Below are positions 34,300 through 47,439 of a DNA stretch of 64,000 nt, one piece after another. A program made the position numbers and the translations under genes. The stretch covers positions 9,488,449-9,552,448 of the forward strand of contig NC_077244.1 of the NCBI RefSeq assembly GCF_947179165.1. The letters are read 5' to 3'. The notes under the pieces are model-generated. The model was given only the letters and a program-made list of their open reading frames with translations, had not been told where the DNA came from and searched no databases. Source of the DNA: Solanum dulcamara. Lineage: Eukaryota; Streptophyta; Magnoliopsida; Solanales; Solanaceae. The first letter of the stretch is position 1; each line of letters starts with the position of its first letter.

Positions 34300-34418
34300 T
34301 CAGTTTGGTTTGATTATTCCAAGCTTTAGGAAATTCCTTTCAAACTGATCCCCGCTTAATGCCTTTGTGAAGATGTCAGCAATCTGATCCTTAGTTTTGT
34401 AAAACTTCACACATATAT
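34300..34418 (-). pseudogene. Cop2 RNase H C-terminal end
   Basis: Minus strand frame with CVKFYKTKDQIADIFTKAL and LKLGI before the stop, the typical end of copia pol. G1 is inserted just upstream of CVKF. Confidence 0.88.
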
Positions 34419-34669
34419 TATCATGACCCAACGCCGTAGGCCATGGCGGGTGCCATAACTGGATACTCACATGTACACCTACCATTCGTAAGTAATTTTA
34501 TCTCCTTCTTGACTCATAATGTAACAACAGGTAAGAAAACACATAAGCCGATGAGGCTATCAGAACATATGGGGTCGTCTCGTAACAAGTATACATGTGA
34601 TCTGACAAGGCTGTCACGACAAGGGAATGCCCCAAAACACAGTTCATATAAACATAGTTGTACAAGTAC

Positions 34670-34815
34670 ATATACACAACCCATACACGACTCATATACA
34701 ACCCATATATATCTCATATATAGTCCATACACATCTTATATAGAGCCCATAAATGTCTCATATATAATCCATACACGTCTCATACACATCCTATATACAT
34801 CCCACGTACATATCC
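34670..34815 (-). repeat. CCATACACGTCTCATATA tandem repeat in G1
   Basis: Irregular 15-20 bp units with CCATA, ACATCTCATATA and CATATATAG words repeat about seven times. Confidence 0.75.
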
Positions 34816-35500
34816 AAAGACCTCTGAGAGTAAAACAACAGTAACATAAGGCGGGACAGGGCCCCCGCCATACACGTACATAAAATGAACATATATATCA
34901 ACGTTTAGTACCCCAAAATTATGCTCCAGCATAATGGATTACCTCTGGACCGCTGAGTGGGACTCCTATGCTGACGGATCCCTAAGCTGTGTATCTATAC
35001 CTGCGGGCATGAACATAGCCCCCCGAAGAAAGGGGGTCAGTATGACATATGTACTAAGTATGTAAAGTACAACATGGCATAACCGGAAGCATATCAAAAA
35101 TAGAGAAACAGGGGATAAAATGTCATATAAGGAATTTGTGTCACGCCCCGGGAGGGTACCCTAGCTGTGGCCAGCACTCGAAGGCCATTTCTGACCTCCG
35201 AGCGAACTACCTGGTCCAGTCACATATTCATTCAAACATATTCTCTTAGCAGAAAACTTAATTAATAAAATACTATTCATATATGAGGGCCGAAGGCCAA
35301 GCATTTTCAACCCAATAAAACAATATAATAAGACTCCTCAAAATAACAGTTCAACCTACCCACACTCCAGTCTATGAATCCTCTATCAAAGTCTAAGAGG
35401 TGCCAATGACAAGTCCATGGCTACCAATAATCAAAATAAAGGAAACGACAACACACTATACAAAAAAGCTCAATATCCTCCGGAAACTAGAAGGACTCAC

Positions 35501-35615
35501 CAACTAGCTGGGAGTGTATGTGGATCTTCAATGGAGCGCTGGTTGATGATCTCTAGTACCTATCTCTGCATCATGAAACGATGCAGGCCAAATAGCGTCA
35601 GTACATGGAATGTAC
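35501..35615 (-). other. Conserved palindromes and exon-like block (ChrA 3' LTR)
   Basis: Hairpin arms CTGCATC/GATGCAG (35566-35586) with a loop change. GTACATGGAATGTAC at 35601-35615. The exon-like block is 65 nt and bounded on the minus strand by GATGCAG and GTGAGTC. Confidence 0.6.
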
Positions 35616-36800
35616 GAGTATGTAAAATGGCCGAATGCAACGAACATCAAGGAAGAATCAATTAACTCGGAATCTCAACTCAAGGGAAATAACAACTCAA
35701 TCAAGTGTCCTAAGTTTAAACAAGAATATGATTTAGACGGGACCAATCACATACCATTCAACTCACTCTGACTCAGAGTACTATCAAGACCTATTTTGGA
35801 GTTTCTCTTACCCGACAACCATCACTTATGAGCCAGTGAAAGTACAACAAACCGACATTATTTCCGCGTCCGTTCATACTTTCCAGGGTATGAACGAATC
35901 AACAACTCATGGATCCAATCCAACCAAGTCCTATAATATCAAGAAAAACCTCTCGGGGAAGCATCTGACTTTAACGGTTCAATCCCCCCATATGTTTCGC
36001 AACACAGGTATTGGATTTGAGTATGGACTATACTCTTGCCCAATTCGGTGCTCGATACTCCTCCCAAGACTCAATGCTCATAAAACTCCATCCAATCAAC
36101 TCATATCGACAAGTCTCATTACAACCTTGTCAACTCATAAACTCTATCACAATCAAATCTCTTCCAATCGTACTATCCGATCAATCTCAAACATCTCTTC
36201 AAAAGAAATTAAAATGCACATTTATAGCAACATATAGATATAATCAATCATTACCTCCATCCATTTGAGAAATCTTTGTGACTCATCACAACTTCAAGAC
36301 TTTAAATCGACATTTTAAAATTGACAACATTTTTAGGAAAATAACATCCTTTATCACAATCTAATTAATTAAAAGGTCAATAAAACATATTTAACGACTC
36401 ATCTTTATAAACTCATACTCACATAAAGGCCCATTTTAAGAACTTTTTAGCTCAACAACATCAACACATATAGAGTCAAATAAATAGGGGACAAAGCTCA
36501 TACAAACATAACCATACCAAGAAAACTCCATTTTTCATGAACATCTAACCTCAAAGCAAGAGTAGGGCACATGGGTGGACTCAACCCATGTTTTGGATAG
36601 CCTTACATACCTTAGTAAAGACTTGAAGTAAACCTTGTGGTTGGGTCTTAAATGGAGAACTCAAACCTTGAAGCTCTTGGAACTCTTCTTGTTGGAGAAG
36701 GATTTGGAGAGGAAGAAGAAGAGATAGAGAGGGGGGTTTCTAGGGCTTTTAGAGAGAGAGTGGGGGCTGAAGAAATGGTCCAAAATGTTCAAGGCTTGTG

Positions 36801-36830
36801 AATATATAATTTGGGACAATTCCCAAATTA
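36801..36830 (-). promoter_or_regulatory. ChrA 3' LTR core promoter
   Basis: Minus strand: AATTTGGG and CCCAAATT arms around AATTGT, then TTATATATTC. This is the same layout as in N1. A CT-rich leader follows (minus strand of 36710-36770). Confidence 0.6.
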
Positions 36831-36864
36831 TCGTTCCTCCAAAATTCTGAAAAAATAGGCCAAA

Positions 36865-37165
36865 AGCGCCTTTGGCGCGATAGTGGCGCGTCGTGCCCTT
36901 ATAGCGCCAAGGACAATTATGCCTAAAAACCTGCACAACTTTTAGTGGCGCGCCGCGCCAAGGACCAAACTACTGAGGCATGTTTCTGGCGCGATAGTGG
37001 CGCATCGCACCCTTATAGCGCCAAGGCCAAAGGTTCTGGGTTCTGGAACTTTGGCTTGAAAAACCCTGCACACCTCGCAGTGGCGCGCCGCACTAGGCAC
37101 CAAACTACTGAGGCATATTCCTGGCGCGATAGTGGCACATTGCGCCACTGCGGCGCCAAGCCTAG
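36865..37165 (-). repeat. GC-rich GGCGC hairpin block (ChrA 3' LTR)
   Basis: Rounds of CTGGCGCGATAGTGGCGC and CCTTATAGCGCCAAGG alternate with ACCAAACTACTGAGGCAT. It is the strongest CpG cluster in this LTR. The partner block is 44360-44665. Confidence 0.85.
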
Positions 37166-37578
37166 ATTTCCAGTAGTTGAACCTCAGGCTTGAAATTCCT
37201 ATTGTGCTAGTTCATCTTAGAATTGTCATATCTTTCGACTCCAAACTCCAAAATTTACATTCTTAGTGGTGTTGGAAAGAAGACTCGATGACCATTAATT
37301 TAATAGGTCGTGGACCACCCAGATCATCATATATCAAAAGATAAGTTCATTAGAAGTCAACCCCTCATGCGAACTCCTCCTCAAACTTAGCCACGACGAA
37401 TCTTTTTGGTCTTAGCTCAGTACTAGGGGTCCTCCGTGACCCCACATCACCTCCAACACTCCTCAATTACTCGAGGACTCATCTTAACTCAAGCATACAC
37501 TTCTAAATAATTGGGTTCCACCCTGCACGAATACAAGAAGGGTCCGAATCCTAGGAAAGAATTTTGAGGGGCGTTATA

Positions 37579-37593
37579 TTATCTCCCCCTTGG
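37579..37593 (-). other. ChrA polypurine tract
   Basis: Minus strand CCAAGGGGGAGATAA directly before the 3' LTR. It is preceded by CGAGGACGAATGATCC, shared with N1. Confidence 0.9.
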
Positions 37594-37740
37594 GATCATT
37601 CGTCCTCGAATGACGAGCAACTAAGAATGGACTTGAGGTACCAATCACAATCAAAATTTTAGTCAATCAATTAATCAATTTCTCAAACAAATTACCAATC
37701 AAACTCATAATACGCAAACAAATTCAAGTTAAGGAAATGG

Positions 37741-39970
37741 ACATTACCTTCAACATCCTCGTCGGTTGGCATGAATAAATGTGGATATTTAGATTTCATA
37801 GCTTCCTCCACTTCCCATGTGGCCTCCTCAACAAGTTGGTTTCTCTACAGGACTTTGACTGAGGCAATCTCTTTGTTTCTCAACTTGCGAATTTGGCGAT
37901 CAAGAATTTGGATCAGAACCTCTTCATAGGATAAGCTGTCCTTAACTCTAATACTATCAATAGGGACTACCAACGAAGGATCGCCTAAGCATTTCTTCAA
38001 CATCGAAACGTGGAACACTGGATGAATAGAGGCTAGATCTAAGGGTAACTCCAACTCATAGGCAACACTCCCAATCCACCTCGAAATCTGGTAAGGAACA
38101 ATATATCGAGGACTGAGCTTCCCTTTCCTTCCACACCTTATGACACCCTTCATGGGTGATACTTTCAAATACACCCAATCACCCACCTCAAACTCTAAGT
38201 CTCTCCTCCTCATGTCGGTGTAAGATTTTTAGCAGCTTTGGGCTGTCTTTAGCCTCTCTTGAATAACTCGCACCTTCTCCATGGCTTGATGAACAAAATC
38301 GGGCCCAATCAACTCGGCTTCACCAACTTCAAACTACCCAATGGGAGATCTACACCTCCTCCCATACAAGGCTTCATAAGGAGCCATTTGAATGCTTGCA
38401 TGATAGCTATTATTATATACAAACTCTATGAGAGATAAGTGATCATCCCAATTTCCCTTGAAGTCAAGCACACATGCCCTCAATATATCTTCCAATGTCT
38501 GGATGGTGCGCTCTGCTTGGCCATGTTTCTGGGGATGAAAGGTCATACTCAAGTTCACCTTCGAACCTAATCCCTTCTGAAAGGATTTCCAAAATTGGGA
38601 AGTGAATTGGGCTCCTCTATCTGAGATGATAGACAAAGGGACCCCATGCAACCTGATGATGTCCTGAATGTACAACTTTGCATTATCTTCTACGGTGTCA
38701 GTAGTCTTAACCGCCAAGAAGTGAGCTGATTTTGTCATCCTATCCACAATTACCCAAATCGAATCATGTTGCCTTCGGGACCTCAGTAGACCTGTAATAA
38801 AGTCCATGTTGATAATTTCCCACTTCCATTCCGGAATTTCTATATTTTGAGCTAAACTACATGGCCTTTGATGCTCAACTTTCACCTGTTGACAATTTGG
38901 ACACTTGGAAACGAATTCTGCAATATCTCTCTTCATCCCACTCCACCAATAAATGTCCCTCAAGTCATGATACATTTTTTTAGAGCCCGGATGGATAGAG
39001 TATCTGGAACTATGAGCTTCAGCCATAATCCTTCCTCGACCACTATCGACATCTGGCATACACAATCTATTTTGGTATCTCAATACACCATCTCCCTCTT
39101 TTGTGAAAACCATCACCCCCTATTTGTGGACAACTTCCTTCAATCGAAGGAGGAAGTGGTCCTGATCTTATTTCTCATTTACCTCCGCCACAAGTGAAGA
39201 TGTAGACCCATCCTAAACAGTATCTCCGCCTTCATTGTTCTCTTCCAGATGAACTCCCAATCAGGCTAATCTGTGTACCTCCTTCGCCAATTCTCTATTT
39301 CCTTCCTCCACGTGGGCAGTGCTACCCATAGACAACTTACTAAGAGCATAAGCAACAACATTAGCTTTACCTGGATAGTAGAGGATGCTCATATCATAGT
39401 CCTTGAGTAGTTCAAGCCATCTCCTTTGCCTCAGGTTGAGTTCCTTCTAGCTGAAGACATATTGTAAGCTCTTGTGATCGGTGAATACATCAACGTGCCC
39501 TCCATACAAGTAGTGGCGCCAGATTTTAAATGCAAACACCACCGCTGCTAGCTCAAGGTCATGAGTTGGGTAATTTCTCTCATGAACCTTAAGCTGTCTT
39601 TAAGAATAGGCTATCACCTTCCCCTTTTACATTAACACATAACCCAAACAAATTCTGGATGCATCACAATAGACCAAAAGCCCTTTGTTCCATCAGGCAA
39701 AGCTAGAACAGAAGTAGTAGTTAGCTTGGTCTTTAATTTCTGGAAACCCTCCTCGCAAGCATCGGACCATTGGAACTTAGCCCTCTTTTGAGTCAGCTTG
39801 GTCAATGGTGATGATATAGATTAGAATCCCTCTAGAAACCTTCGGCAGTAGCCAACCAAACTCAGGAAGCTTCTTATCTCTGTCGGGGATGTGGGTCTGG
39901 GCTAATTCTTCACCGCTTCAATCTTCTGAGCATCAACCTGAATACCATCTCCAGATATAATGTGGCCTAG
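37741..39970 (-). pseudogene. ChrA RNase H, integrase and chromodomain-type tail
   Basis: Minus strand. RNase H remnants (about 39470-39600) include [17 protein letters not shown] and [12 protein letters not shown], with stops downstream. Integrase (38334-39116) has the HHCC zinc region (HPG...CPNCQQVK) and a DDE core: INMDFITG, then SDRGAQFTSQFW, then GQAERTIQTLED. The segment before GQAERT reads FHPQKHG rather than the usual FHPQTDG, so the core is altered. LYGRRCRSPIG closes the core. The C-terminal part (37845-38213) has GDWVYLKVSPMKGV, IHPVFHVSMLKKC, ILDRQIRKLRNKEIASVKVL, then a stop where family members have Trp, and continues to KYPHLF (about 37772). A stop region near 38225-38330 separates the two parts. 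Confidence 0.9.
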
Positions 39971-39979
39971 GAAGGCCAC

Positions 39980-40711
39980 TTATGCAAGCCAAAATTCACA
40001 TTTGGAGAACTTTACATATAATACCTGGTCCCTCAAAGTTTGTAAAATGACTCTAAGATGATAAACGTGCTCCTTTTCATTCTTGGAGTAGACCAGAATA
40101 TCATTTATGAATACAATCACAAACATATCAAGATATGGTTTAAACACTCTGTTCATGAGATCCATAAAAGCTGCGGGGGCATTAGTCAACCCGAAGAACA
40201 TGACCAAAAATTCAAAGTGGCCATAACGAGTTCGAAAAGCGGTCTTCAAAATATCACACTCCCTCACCTTCAACGGATGGTAGCCAGATCTTAAGTCTAT
40301 CTTTGAGAAACAAGTGGCACCCTAAAGTTGGTCAAATAAGTCATCTATTTTGGGGAGAGGGTATTTTTTCTTTATGGTGACCTTATTCAGCTGCCTGTAG
40401 TCAATACACATTCTAAGGGACCCATTCTTCTTTCGCACGAATAGGACCGGAGCACCCCATGGTGAGACACTCGGTCTAATGAATCTCTTATCTAACAAGT
40501 CCTTCAACTGTTCTTTCAACTCCTTCAACTCGGCTGGAGCCATTCTATATAGAGGAATTGAGATAGGCTGGGTATCAGAAAGAATATCAATCCCAAAGTC
40601 AATCTCCCTATCAGGAGGGACTCCAGGCAGATCTTCAGGAAAGACATCCGGAAACTCGTTGACAATCGGAACCGACTCAAGGGATGGAGACTCAATATTG
40701 TCATCTTTCAC
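39980..40711 (-). pseudogene. ChrA reverse transcriptase
   Basis: Minus strand. The region starts with [20 protein letters not shown], then [34 protein letters not shown], and [14 protein letters not shown] with [15 protein letters not shown] stop near 40322 is followed by [30 protein letters not shown] and [13 protein letters not shown]. The catalytic box should be F/Y-x-DD; here the first Asp is Asn (FIND, about 40098-40113), so the polymerase is predicted dead. It copies element RNA into DNA in active relatives. Confidence 0.92.
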
Positions 40712-40729
40712 TCAGACAAGGTGATAAAT

Positions 40730-41352
40730 TCACCCTTTTGAGATTAGCTTCCTGGCCCTAAGGTATGAAATAAACTTACCCTTAGGAGCAAGAGGACTAC
40801 CCTTCCACTCTATGACAGCCTCATTCGGGAATTTGAACGTGACCATTTGAGTTCTATAATCAATAGAGGCATAAAAGACATAGAGCCAGTCCATGCCAAG
40901 GATCACATCAAAATCAACCATGTCTAACTCAACCAAGTCAGCCAAGGTATCTCTGTGATGAATTGACATAGTGCAATCTCTATAGACTTTCTCAGCTACG
41001 ACAGAATCACCGATAGAGGTAGCTACGTAGAAAGGTTCACTAAGACATTCAGGGATTATATTAAACTTACTAGCCATGTAAGGAGTTACAAAAGATAGGG
41101 TGGCACCCGGATCCATCAAAACATAACATTCAAGAGAAGAGACTCGAATCATACCCGTCATGACATTTGGAGAGTTCTCCTGATCTTGGCGACTACCCAT
41201 GGCATATAGGCGGTTTGTACCTCCACTCGTACCTAAAGTAGTGCCCCTCTGATTAACCCTAGCTGGCAGTGCAGTGGTAGAGAACTAGGCTCTGTTCCCC
41301 TATGCTGGACACTCATTCTGAAAATGGTCTATTTGGCCGCATTTATAACAAC
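40730..41352 (-). pseudogene. ChrA protease and gag zinc knuckle
   Basis: Minus strand. A knuckle beginning CYKCGQIDHFQNEC (about 41310-41352; the usual Gly before His is Asp) precedes a retroviral-type aspartic protease region. That region has [20 protein letters not shown], where the active site reads DPGAT in place of DTGA/DSGA as in this chromovirus group, and [12 protein letters not shown]. Stops separate it from gag. Confidence 0.88.
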
Positions 41353-41665
41353 CAACCCTTCCCGTTCTGCATTCTCCCATGTAGAGCCTACCATACTTAC
41401 CGCATCATGGCTTCCCCCTCGAACCTTGACTTACACTGGCCTGGGATTAAGAACCCTGAGGTCTGAAATTCTGGCGACTCTGACCTGGCTGATCATACCT
41501 GTTCTGCGGCATAGGTGCACTAGCGATAGATGAGGCATAGTTGGAAGGCCTCTTATGGAAGAAGGACCTGTTGCCCTTGTTTTGCCTCTGTTCTCTCTCA
41601 TGCCCCGCTAATCTTGCCTTCTTGCTCAAGTGCTCCTCTCTGTACTTTCTCTTCTCATCCTCCAC

Positions 41666-42432
41666 CTATTGGGCGTACACCATTAACCTTGAAATATCTA
41701 TGTCAGAGATCAATAATGATACCTTACACTCCTTCTTCACATGCCTCTCTAATCTGGAGACGAAATTCCTCATCTTTGACCTCATATCTGGGATCATTTC
41801 TGGAGCATACCTGGACAACTGGATGAACTTCAGGCCATACTCCTTAACTGTCATACCTTCTTGTTTTAGATTTACAAACTCTTCCACCTTCGCTTCCCTC
41901 AATTCTCGGGGAAAGAAGTGGTCAAGAAAGGCTCCCTCAAATTCATCCCACCTAGCAGGTTCAGCATCCTCACCCCTACCTTGCTCCCATTGGTTATACC
42001 AGATGTTTTCCACATCCTTGAGTTGATAAGACACCAACTCAACCCCCTCAATTTCCGTAGCATGCATAGCTTTCAGAATTTTCCACATCTCATAAATAAA
42101 GTTTTGGGGGTCTTCATCAACCTTAGAACCCGTGAATACAGGCGGATTCATCCTCAAAAAGTCTCTAATTCTGGTGGAAGCAGATAGCTCTTGGGAACTA
42201 GAGCTAAGAGTTGGCGAACTCTGGTTACCATTTCGGGCAGCCATTAATTGCGTGAGCATTGCAATCGCTCCTCTAAATTCTGCCTCTGACGTGGGTGCAG
42301 GCGGAGTAGCAGGCACTTGGTTTCCTCCGTATACCTCGCAGGTCGGCCTCTATCCCTTGCTGGGCATACCTCAGACTGAGGTATCTCTGCATTTTTGACA
42401 TTTCTCTGGCTGGCAGTACATTTTGGAGGCAT
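41666..42432 (-). pseudogene. ChrA gag, frameshifted
   Basis: Minus strand. The start ATG at 42432 gives MPPKCTASQRN and lies about 200 nt after the primer site. The frame then shifts near 42300 and the body continues at 42316-41666 with FRGAIAMLTQLMAARNG, PPVFTGSKVDEDPQNFIYEM, WDEFEGAFLDHFFPREL and EFVNLKQEGMTVKEYGLKF, the standard gypsy gag capsid region. It forms the virus-like particle in active relatives. The equivalent ATG in ChrJ is at 52103. Confidence 0.9.
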
Positions 42433-42630
42433 TATCTGTAACGTATAAACGCACAAATTAGAAGGGAAGTTTCATAGAGTTTAACTCTATCGCACGAAGT
42501 CAAGTATGAAAGAAGTGAAACAATTCCTAATGTTCTATAGACTTCTGCTTATAAATGTTGTGCACAACACACCCATAAGCAAGACTCTACTAGACACAGC
42601 TTCATAGACTCCCTAGGACACTTGAACTCT

Positions 42631-42644
42631 GGGCTCTGATACCA
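42631..42644 (-). other. ChrA primer binding site (iMet type)
   Basis: Minus strand TGGTATCAGAGCCC, four bases after the 5' LTR end. Confidence 0.9.
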
Positions 42645-42648
42645 TGTT

Positions 42649-45071
42649 TATCAAACCCCGGGAGGGTACCCTAGGTGTGACCGGTACTCGAAGGCCATTT
42701 CTGACCTCTGAGCGAACCACCTGGTCCAGTCACACATTCATTCAAACATATTCTCTTAGCGGAAAACTTAATTAATAAAATACTGTTCATATATGGGGGC
42801 CGAAGGCCAAGCATTTTCAACCCAACAAAACAATATAATATGACTTCTCAAAATAACAGTTCAACCTCCCCACACTCCAGTCTATGAAGCCTCTATCAAA
42901 GTCTAAGAGGTGTCAATGACAAGTCCATGGCTACCAATAATCAAAATAAAGGAAACGACAACACACTATACAAAAAAGCTCAATATCCTCCAGAAACTAG
43001 GAGGACTCACCAACTAGCTGGGAGTGTATGTGGATGTTCAACGGAGCGCTGGTTGATGATCTCTAGTACCTGTCTCTGCATTATGAAATAATGCATGCCA
43101 AATGGCGTCAGTACATGGAATGTACGAGTATGTAAAATGGCTGAATGCAATGAACATCAAGGAAGAATCAATCAACTTGGAATCTCAACTCAAGGGAAAT
43201 AACAACTCAATCAAGTGTCCTAAGTCTAAACAAGAATATGATTTAGACGGGACCAATCACATACCATTCAACTCACTCTGACTAAGACTACTATCAAGAC
43301 CTATTTGGGAGTTTCTCTTACCCGACAACCATCACTTATGAGCCAGTGAAAGTACAACAAACCAACGTTGTTTCCGCGTCCGTATGAACGAATCAACAAC
43401 TCATGGATCCAATCCAACCAAGTCCTATAATATCAAGAAAAACCTCTCGGGGAAGCATCTGACTTTAACGGTTCAATCCCCACTATGTTTGGCAACACAG
43501 GTATTGGGTTCGAGTATGGACTATACTCTTGCCCAATTCGGTGCTCGATACTTCTCCCAAGACTCAATGCTCATAAAACTCCATCCAATCAACTCATATC
43601 GACAAGTCTCATTACAACCTTGTCAACTTATAAACTCTATCACAATCAAATCTCTTCCAATCGTACTATCTGATCAATCTCAATCATCTCTTCAAAAGAA
43701 ATTTAAATGCACATTTATAGCAATATATAGATATAATCAATCATTAGCTCCATCCATTTGAGAAATCCTTGTGACTCATCACAACTTCAAGACTTTAAAT
43801 CGACATTTTAAAATTGACAACATTTTTAGGAAAATAACATCCTTTATCACAATCTAAATAATTAAAAGGTCAATAAAACATATTTAACGACTCATCTTTA
43901 TCAACTCATACTCACATAAAGGCCCATTTTAAGAACTTTTTAGCTCAACAACATCAACACATATAGAGTCAAATAAATAGGGGACAAAGCTCATACAAAC
44001 ATAACCATACCAAGAAAACTACATTTTTCATGAACATCTAACCTCAAAGCAAGAGTAGCGCACATGGGTGGACCCAACCCATGTTTTGGATAGCCTTACA
44101 TACCTTAGTGAAGACTTGAAGAAAACCTTGTGGTTGGGTCTTCAATGGAGAACTCCAACCTTGAAGCTCTTGGAACTCTTCTTGTTGGAGAAGGATTTGG
44201 ATAGGAAGAAGAATAGAGAGAGAGAGAGGTTTCTAGGGCTTTTAGAGAGAGAGTGGGAGCTAAATAAATGGTCCAAAAATTTTCAAGGCTTGTGAATATA
44301 TAATTTGGGACAATTCCCAAATTACCCTTCCTCCAAAATTCTGAAAAAATAGGCCAAAAGTGCCTTTGGCGCGATAGTGGCGCATCGCGCCCTTACAGCG
44401 CCAAGGCCAATTATGCCTAAAAACCTGCACAACTTTTAGTGGCACGCCGCGCTAAGGACCAAACTACTGAGGCATATTTCTGGCGCGATAGTGGCGTGTC
44501 GCGACCTTATAGCGCCAAGGCCAAAGGTTCTACGTTCTGGAATTTTGGCTTGAAAAACCCTACACACCTCGCAGTGGCGCGCCGCGCTAGAGACCAAACT
44601 ACTGAGGCATGTTCATAGCACGATAGTGGCGCGTCGCACCACTGCGGCGCCAAGCCCAGATTTCCAGTAGTTGAACCCAGGCCTGAAATTCCTGCTGTGC
44701 TAGTTCATCTTAGGATCGTCATATCTTTCGACTCTGAACTCCAAAATTTACATTCTTGGTGGCATTGGAAAGAAGACTTGAGGACCATTAATTTAATAGG
44801 CCGTTGTCCACCCAGATCATCATATATCAAAAGATAGGGTCATTACAAGTCAACCCCTTATGCAAACTCCTCCTCAAACTTAGCCACGACGAATCTTTTT
44901 AGTCTTAGCTCGGTCCTAGGGGTCCTCCGTGACGCCATATCACCTCCAACACTCCTCAATTACTCGGGGAATCATCTTAACTTAAGCACACACTTCTAAA
45001 TAATTGGGTTCGACCCTGCACGAATATAAGAAGGGTCCAAATCCTAGGGAAGAATTTTGAGGGGCGTTACA
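42649..45071 (-). repeat. ChrA 5' LTR
   Basis: Plus-strand ends TATCAAACCCCGGG (terminal CA mutated on the minus strand) and GGGGCGTTACA. Contains a GC-rich block (44360-44665), a core promoter with palindrome (44291-44325) and exon-like/hairpin block (43011-43125). Confidence 0.93.
43011..43125 (-). other. Conserved palindromes and exon-like block (ChrA 5' LTR)
   Basis: Hairpin arms TGCATTAT/ATAATGCA (43077-43095): both arms changed relative to TGCATCAT/ATGATGCA, so pairing is kept. GTACATGGAATGTAC at 43111-43125. Exon-like block of 65 nt (43011-43075). Confidence 0.62.
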
Positions 45072-46030
45072 ATATGTACCTATACTCTGTGATTTATAAA
45101 AACATGCATGCTCAAATTATACCATATAGCCAGCCCTTTCAGGAGTCCGGTGAATCACACTTGTAAAACCATCATAGGCCCCGTGCTATCACCACCTTGT
45201 TACAATACATCATTGTATATATATATACGTAACTCATCCCTTTAGTGAGGGGCGGTGGACAATGCAGTGGAATTAAGCACAAATCTGATAACCGGCCCGA
45301 GACTCGGACAAGAAGTATTGCAGTATACACAAGTAGAGTAGTGAGTAACTACATGCAAATTAAATCATTATCGGAGACTTGACTATATAAGAAGATTGAG
45401 CTATCGTCTGAGGACCCGAGTAGTAATGCAGTCCTATTAAGTGCCTTCTAAAGACCATTAGGGGCTATAGTAACTAGAATCTCGGGGGTCCTAGGCATGT
45501 AATAAAGTAATGTTAACCACTTATGAACTCAGAAGCACTTGTTTTCATATAATCTTTCAAACTAGGAGCCTGTACATTCGTCACTTCCTTAACATACAGA
45601 AAGATCAAAGAAAGTAGTTCAATATCATGAGAGTTCAACATCTAGAAGGGAATAAAAGATGCTTAAGAATGGAATTACTTCATAGATCGTGTTACCTTTA
45701 ACTTACCTCTAAGACATGCCAAGGGAAAAGAAAGAATAGGCTTTACATACCTCTTTACAGGTTACTCTTTATCCCATTCTTCTCGTAGTCCTTTGAACCT
45801 AAGTAAAATGAAACAAATACGAATATCAATATTCTTAGACTTTTCAGCATCTTATACTACCTATGAGTATTCACATAATTCATTTCCTCACTCGTCTTCT
45901 CGACTAGTTCTTTAACTAGTTAAAGAGTTAATGGAAATCGGGCAACACCTCCTCTATAATATGCCCTATTCGAATTCCCAATAACGTCCTTAATACCAAC
46001 AGATAACCAACAACATAACTAGAAGATCAT

Positions 46031-46041
46031 ATATATATATG

Positions 46042-46090
<49 letters not shown>
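46031..46090. repeat. TA dinucleotide microsatellite in the G1 LTR
   Basis: An almost pure (TA)n run of about 60 bp with a GTATGTA interruption near the left end. Confidence 0.95.
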
Positions 46091-47439
46091 CATGTCAACA
46101 TTACACAATATAAATTCCAAACGACTTGCTCGAAACTACGATGCCAAAATAAGGTTTCTAGTTTCCGTTTTGCAAAACCTTTAAACGTACAAAGTGAGGG
46201 GGGGTTATGTGGCTGTAACAAGAAGCTCCCCCACCTACTTTAGAACACTCTTAGGACCTGCAACACACCACCAAATGACCAGCATCATCCCCCACACGCA
46301 TAATGCCTCATTTTGCTTATAATTTAACTATAACGATTCCAATTTAGTTTATTTCGGACATCGGAAATTTACTTGATTTTTCTCAAACTTCCATCAGCCT
46401 AAAAGGTGTCTAATACAACCTATAACAAAACCATAAAATTCAAATTAGAAAGGAAGACCTTACCTTACCCGAAATTGGTCAAAATTCACCAAAATTGCGC
46501 CTTGGAACTTCTCTAGCGCGCTTTAAACGTCGTGGCTGCTTGCTGTTCGTTTTGGGCTGCACCAAGCCATTATTTAATATTACTAATACCTTCATATCAT
46601 CGTGGTATATGCTATATAATTAATTTATGGAGCAAAATCAGGACTTACCTTATTTTTTCCTCCAAGACATCACTATTTTTTTATGGGAACAGACCCTACA
46701 CGAGGCTCCCACCTCTCGTGCACAGTCAGGGGTTGAGCATCACCCCCAAGCCTTAACATAAATAACAAAATTAAAATACAAAGAGGGGGACGTAAAACCT
46801 TACCTCCGATCCTATGTTGGTTCATAAGTCGGCTGACATACTAAGGTCGGCTAACTCATCCCCGATACAAAAAAGGGCTAACTATCACTAGAAAGCAGTA
46901 AACCTATGAGAGGACTCCTCTCGGTACAAGTTGACTAAGAAAGCATAAATGAGGGAGACTCTCCCCTTCCATGAGAAAACAATAAAGTAACCTACACTAG
47001 TCCTATTCAACTATACTACGTATCAGACATAGCTAAATTAAAGCAGAACAAGTATACGAACCTTCTATCTCGCATGGGATGGGAAATTTCTTTTCATCTT
47101 TCCCTGTTTTAGTCTTGTCGTACCAAGTAAGTCCAGAGGAAGTATGAAACAACATCAATAGCAAGATTAGAAGCTAAGGAGGATGGAAAGATAGGAAGTA
47201 AATGGAGCTATAGCAGCCAATAGCCTTAGGTTGTTTTTAATAAAACTGGGGGACAGAGTAGGTGTAACATGCAACTTGTATGTAATGCAGCCCTGACTTG
47301 AGCAGCTAGTTGGAAGTCTATCAGTGTGTGCCTTGCACTTTGTATGGTTCTAGTGTTGTCGAGCTTGATCAGGGGTACTCATGTACCTGCACACCCACAA
47401 ATATACAAAAAAGTTCCAATTGTCTTGGATGCAAGGGTG

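Larger units (their letters stand above)
30401..34418 (-). mobile_element. Cop2: 3' part of a SIRE-like Ty1/copia element
   Basis: Minus strand. From right to left: the C-terminal end of pol (34300-34418), a long degenerate extra frame (31640-33745), a purine tract (31214-31231) and a 3' LTR (30401-31213). A long extra ORF between pol and the 3' LTR is the hallmark of the SIRE/Maximus lineage. The 5' part is separated by G1 and is not visible. The left flank AGGGA (30396-30400) would be one TSD copy. Confidence 0.8.
35139..37578 (-). repeat. ChrA 3' LTR
   Basis: Plus-strand ends TGTCACGCCCC and GGGGCGTTATA. Contains exon-like block 35501-35565, hairpin 35566-35586, palindrome 35601-35615, promoter palindrome with reversed TATA (36801-36830) and GC-rich block (36865-37165). 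Confidence 0.93.
35139..45071 (-). mobile_element. ChrA: gypsy chromovirus of the L family with two LTRs and gag-pol
   Basis: The left LTR (35139-37578) and right LTR (42649-45071) are highly similar, 2440 and 2423 bp. Flanks are ATTTG (35134-35138) and ATATG (45072-45076), a TSD with one mismatch. On the minus strand the order is 5' LTR, iMet primer site, gag, protease, reverse transcriptase, RNase H, integrase, chromodomain-type tail, polypurine tract, 3' LTR. Integrase after RNase H marks Ty3/gypsy, and the tail suggests the Del/Tekay chromovirus group. Several stops, frameshifts and changed catalytic residues show it is inactive. Confidence 0.95.

Noticed and set aside
46031..46090. The TA run as an origin or regulatory element.
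   Set aside because: A simple (TA)n microsatellite inside an LTR explains it.
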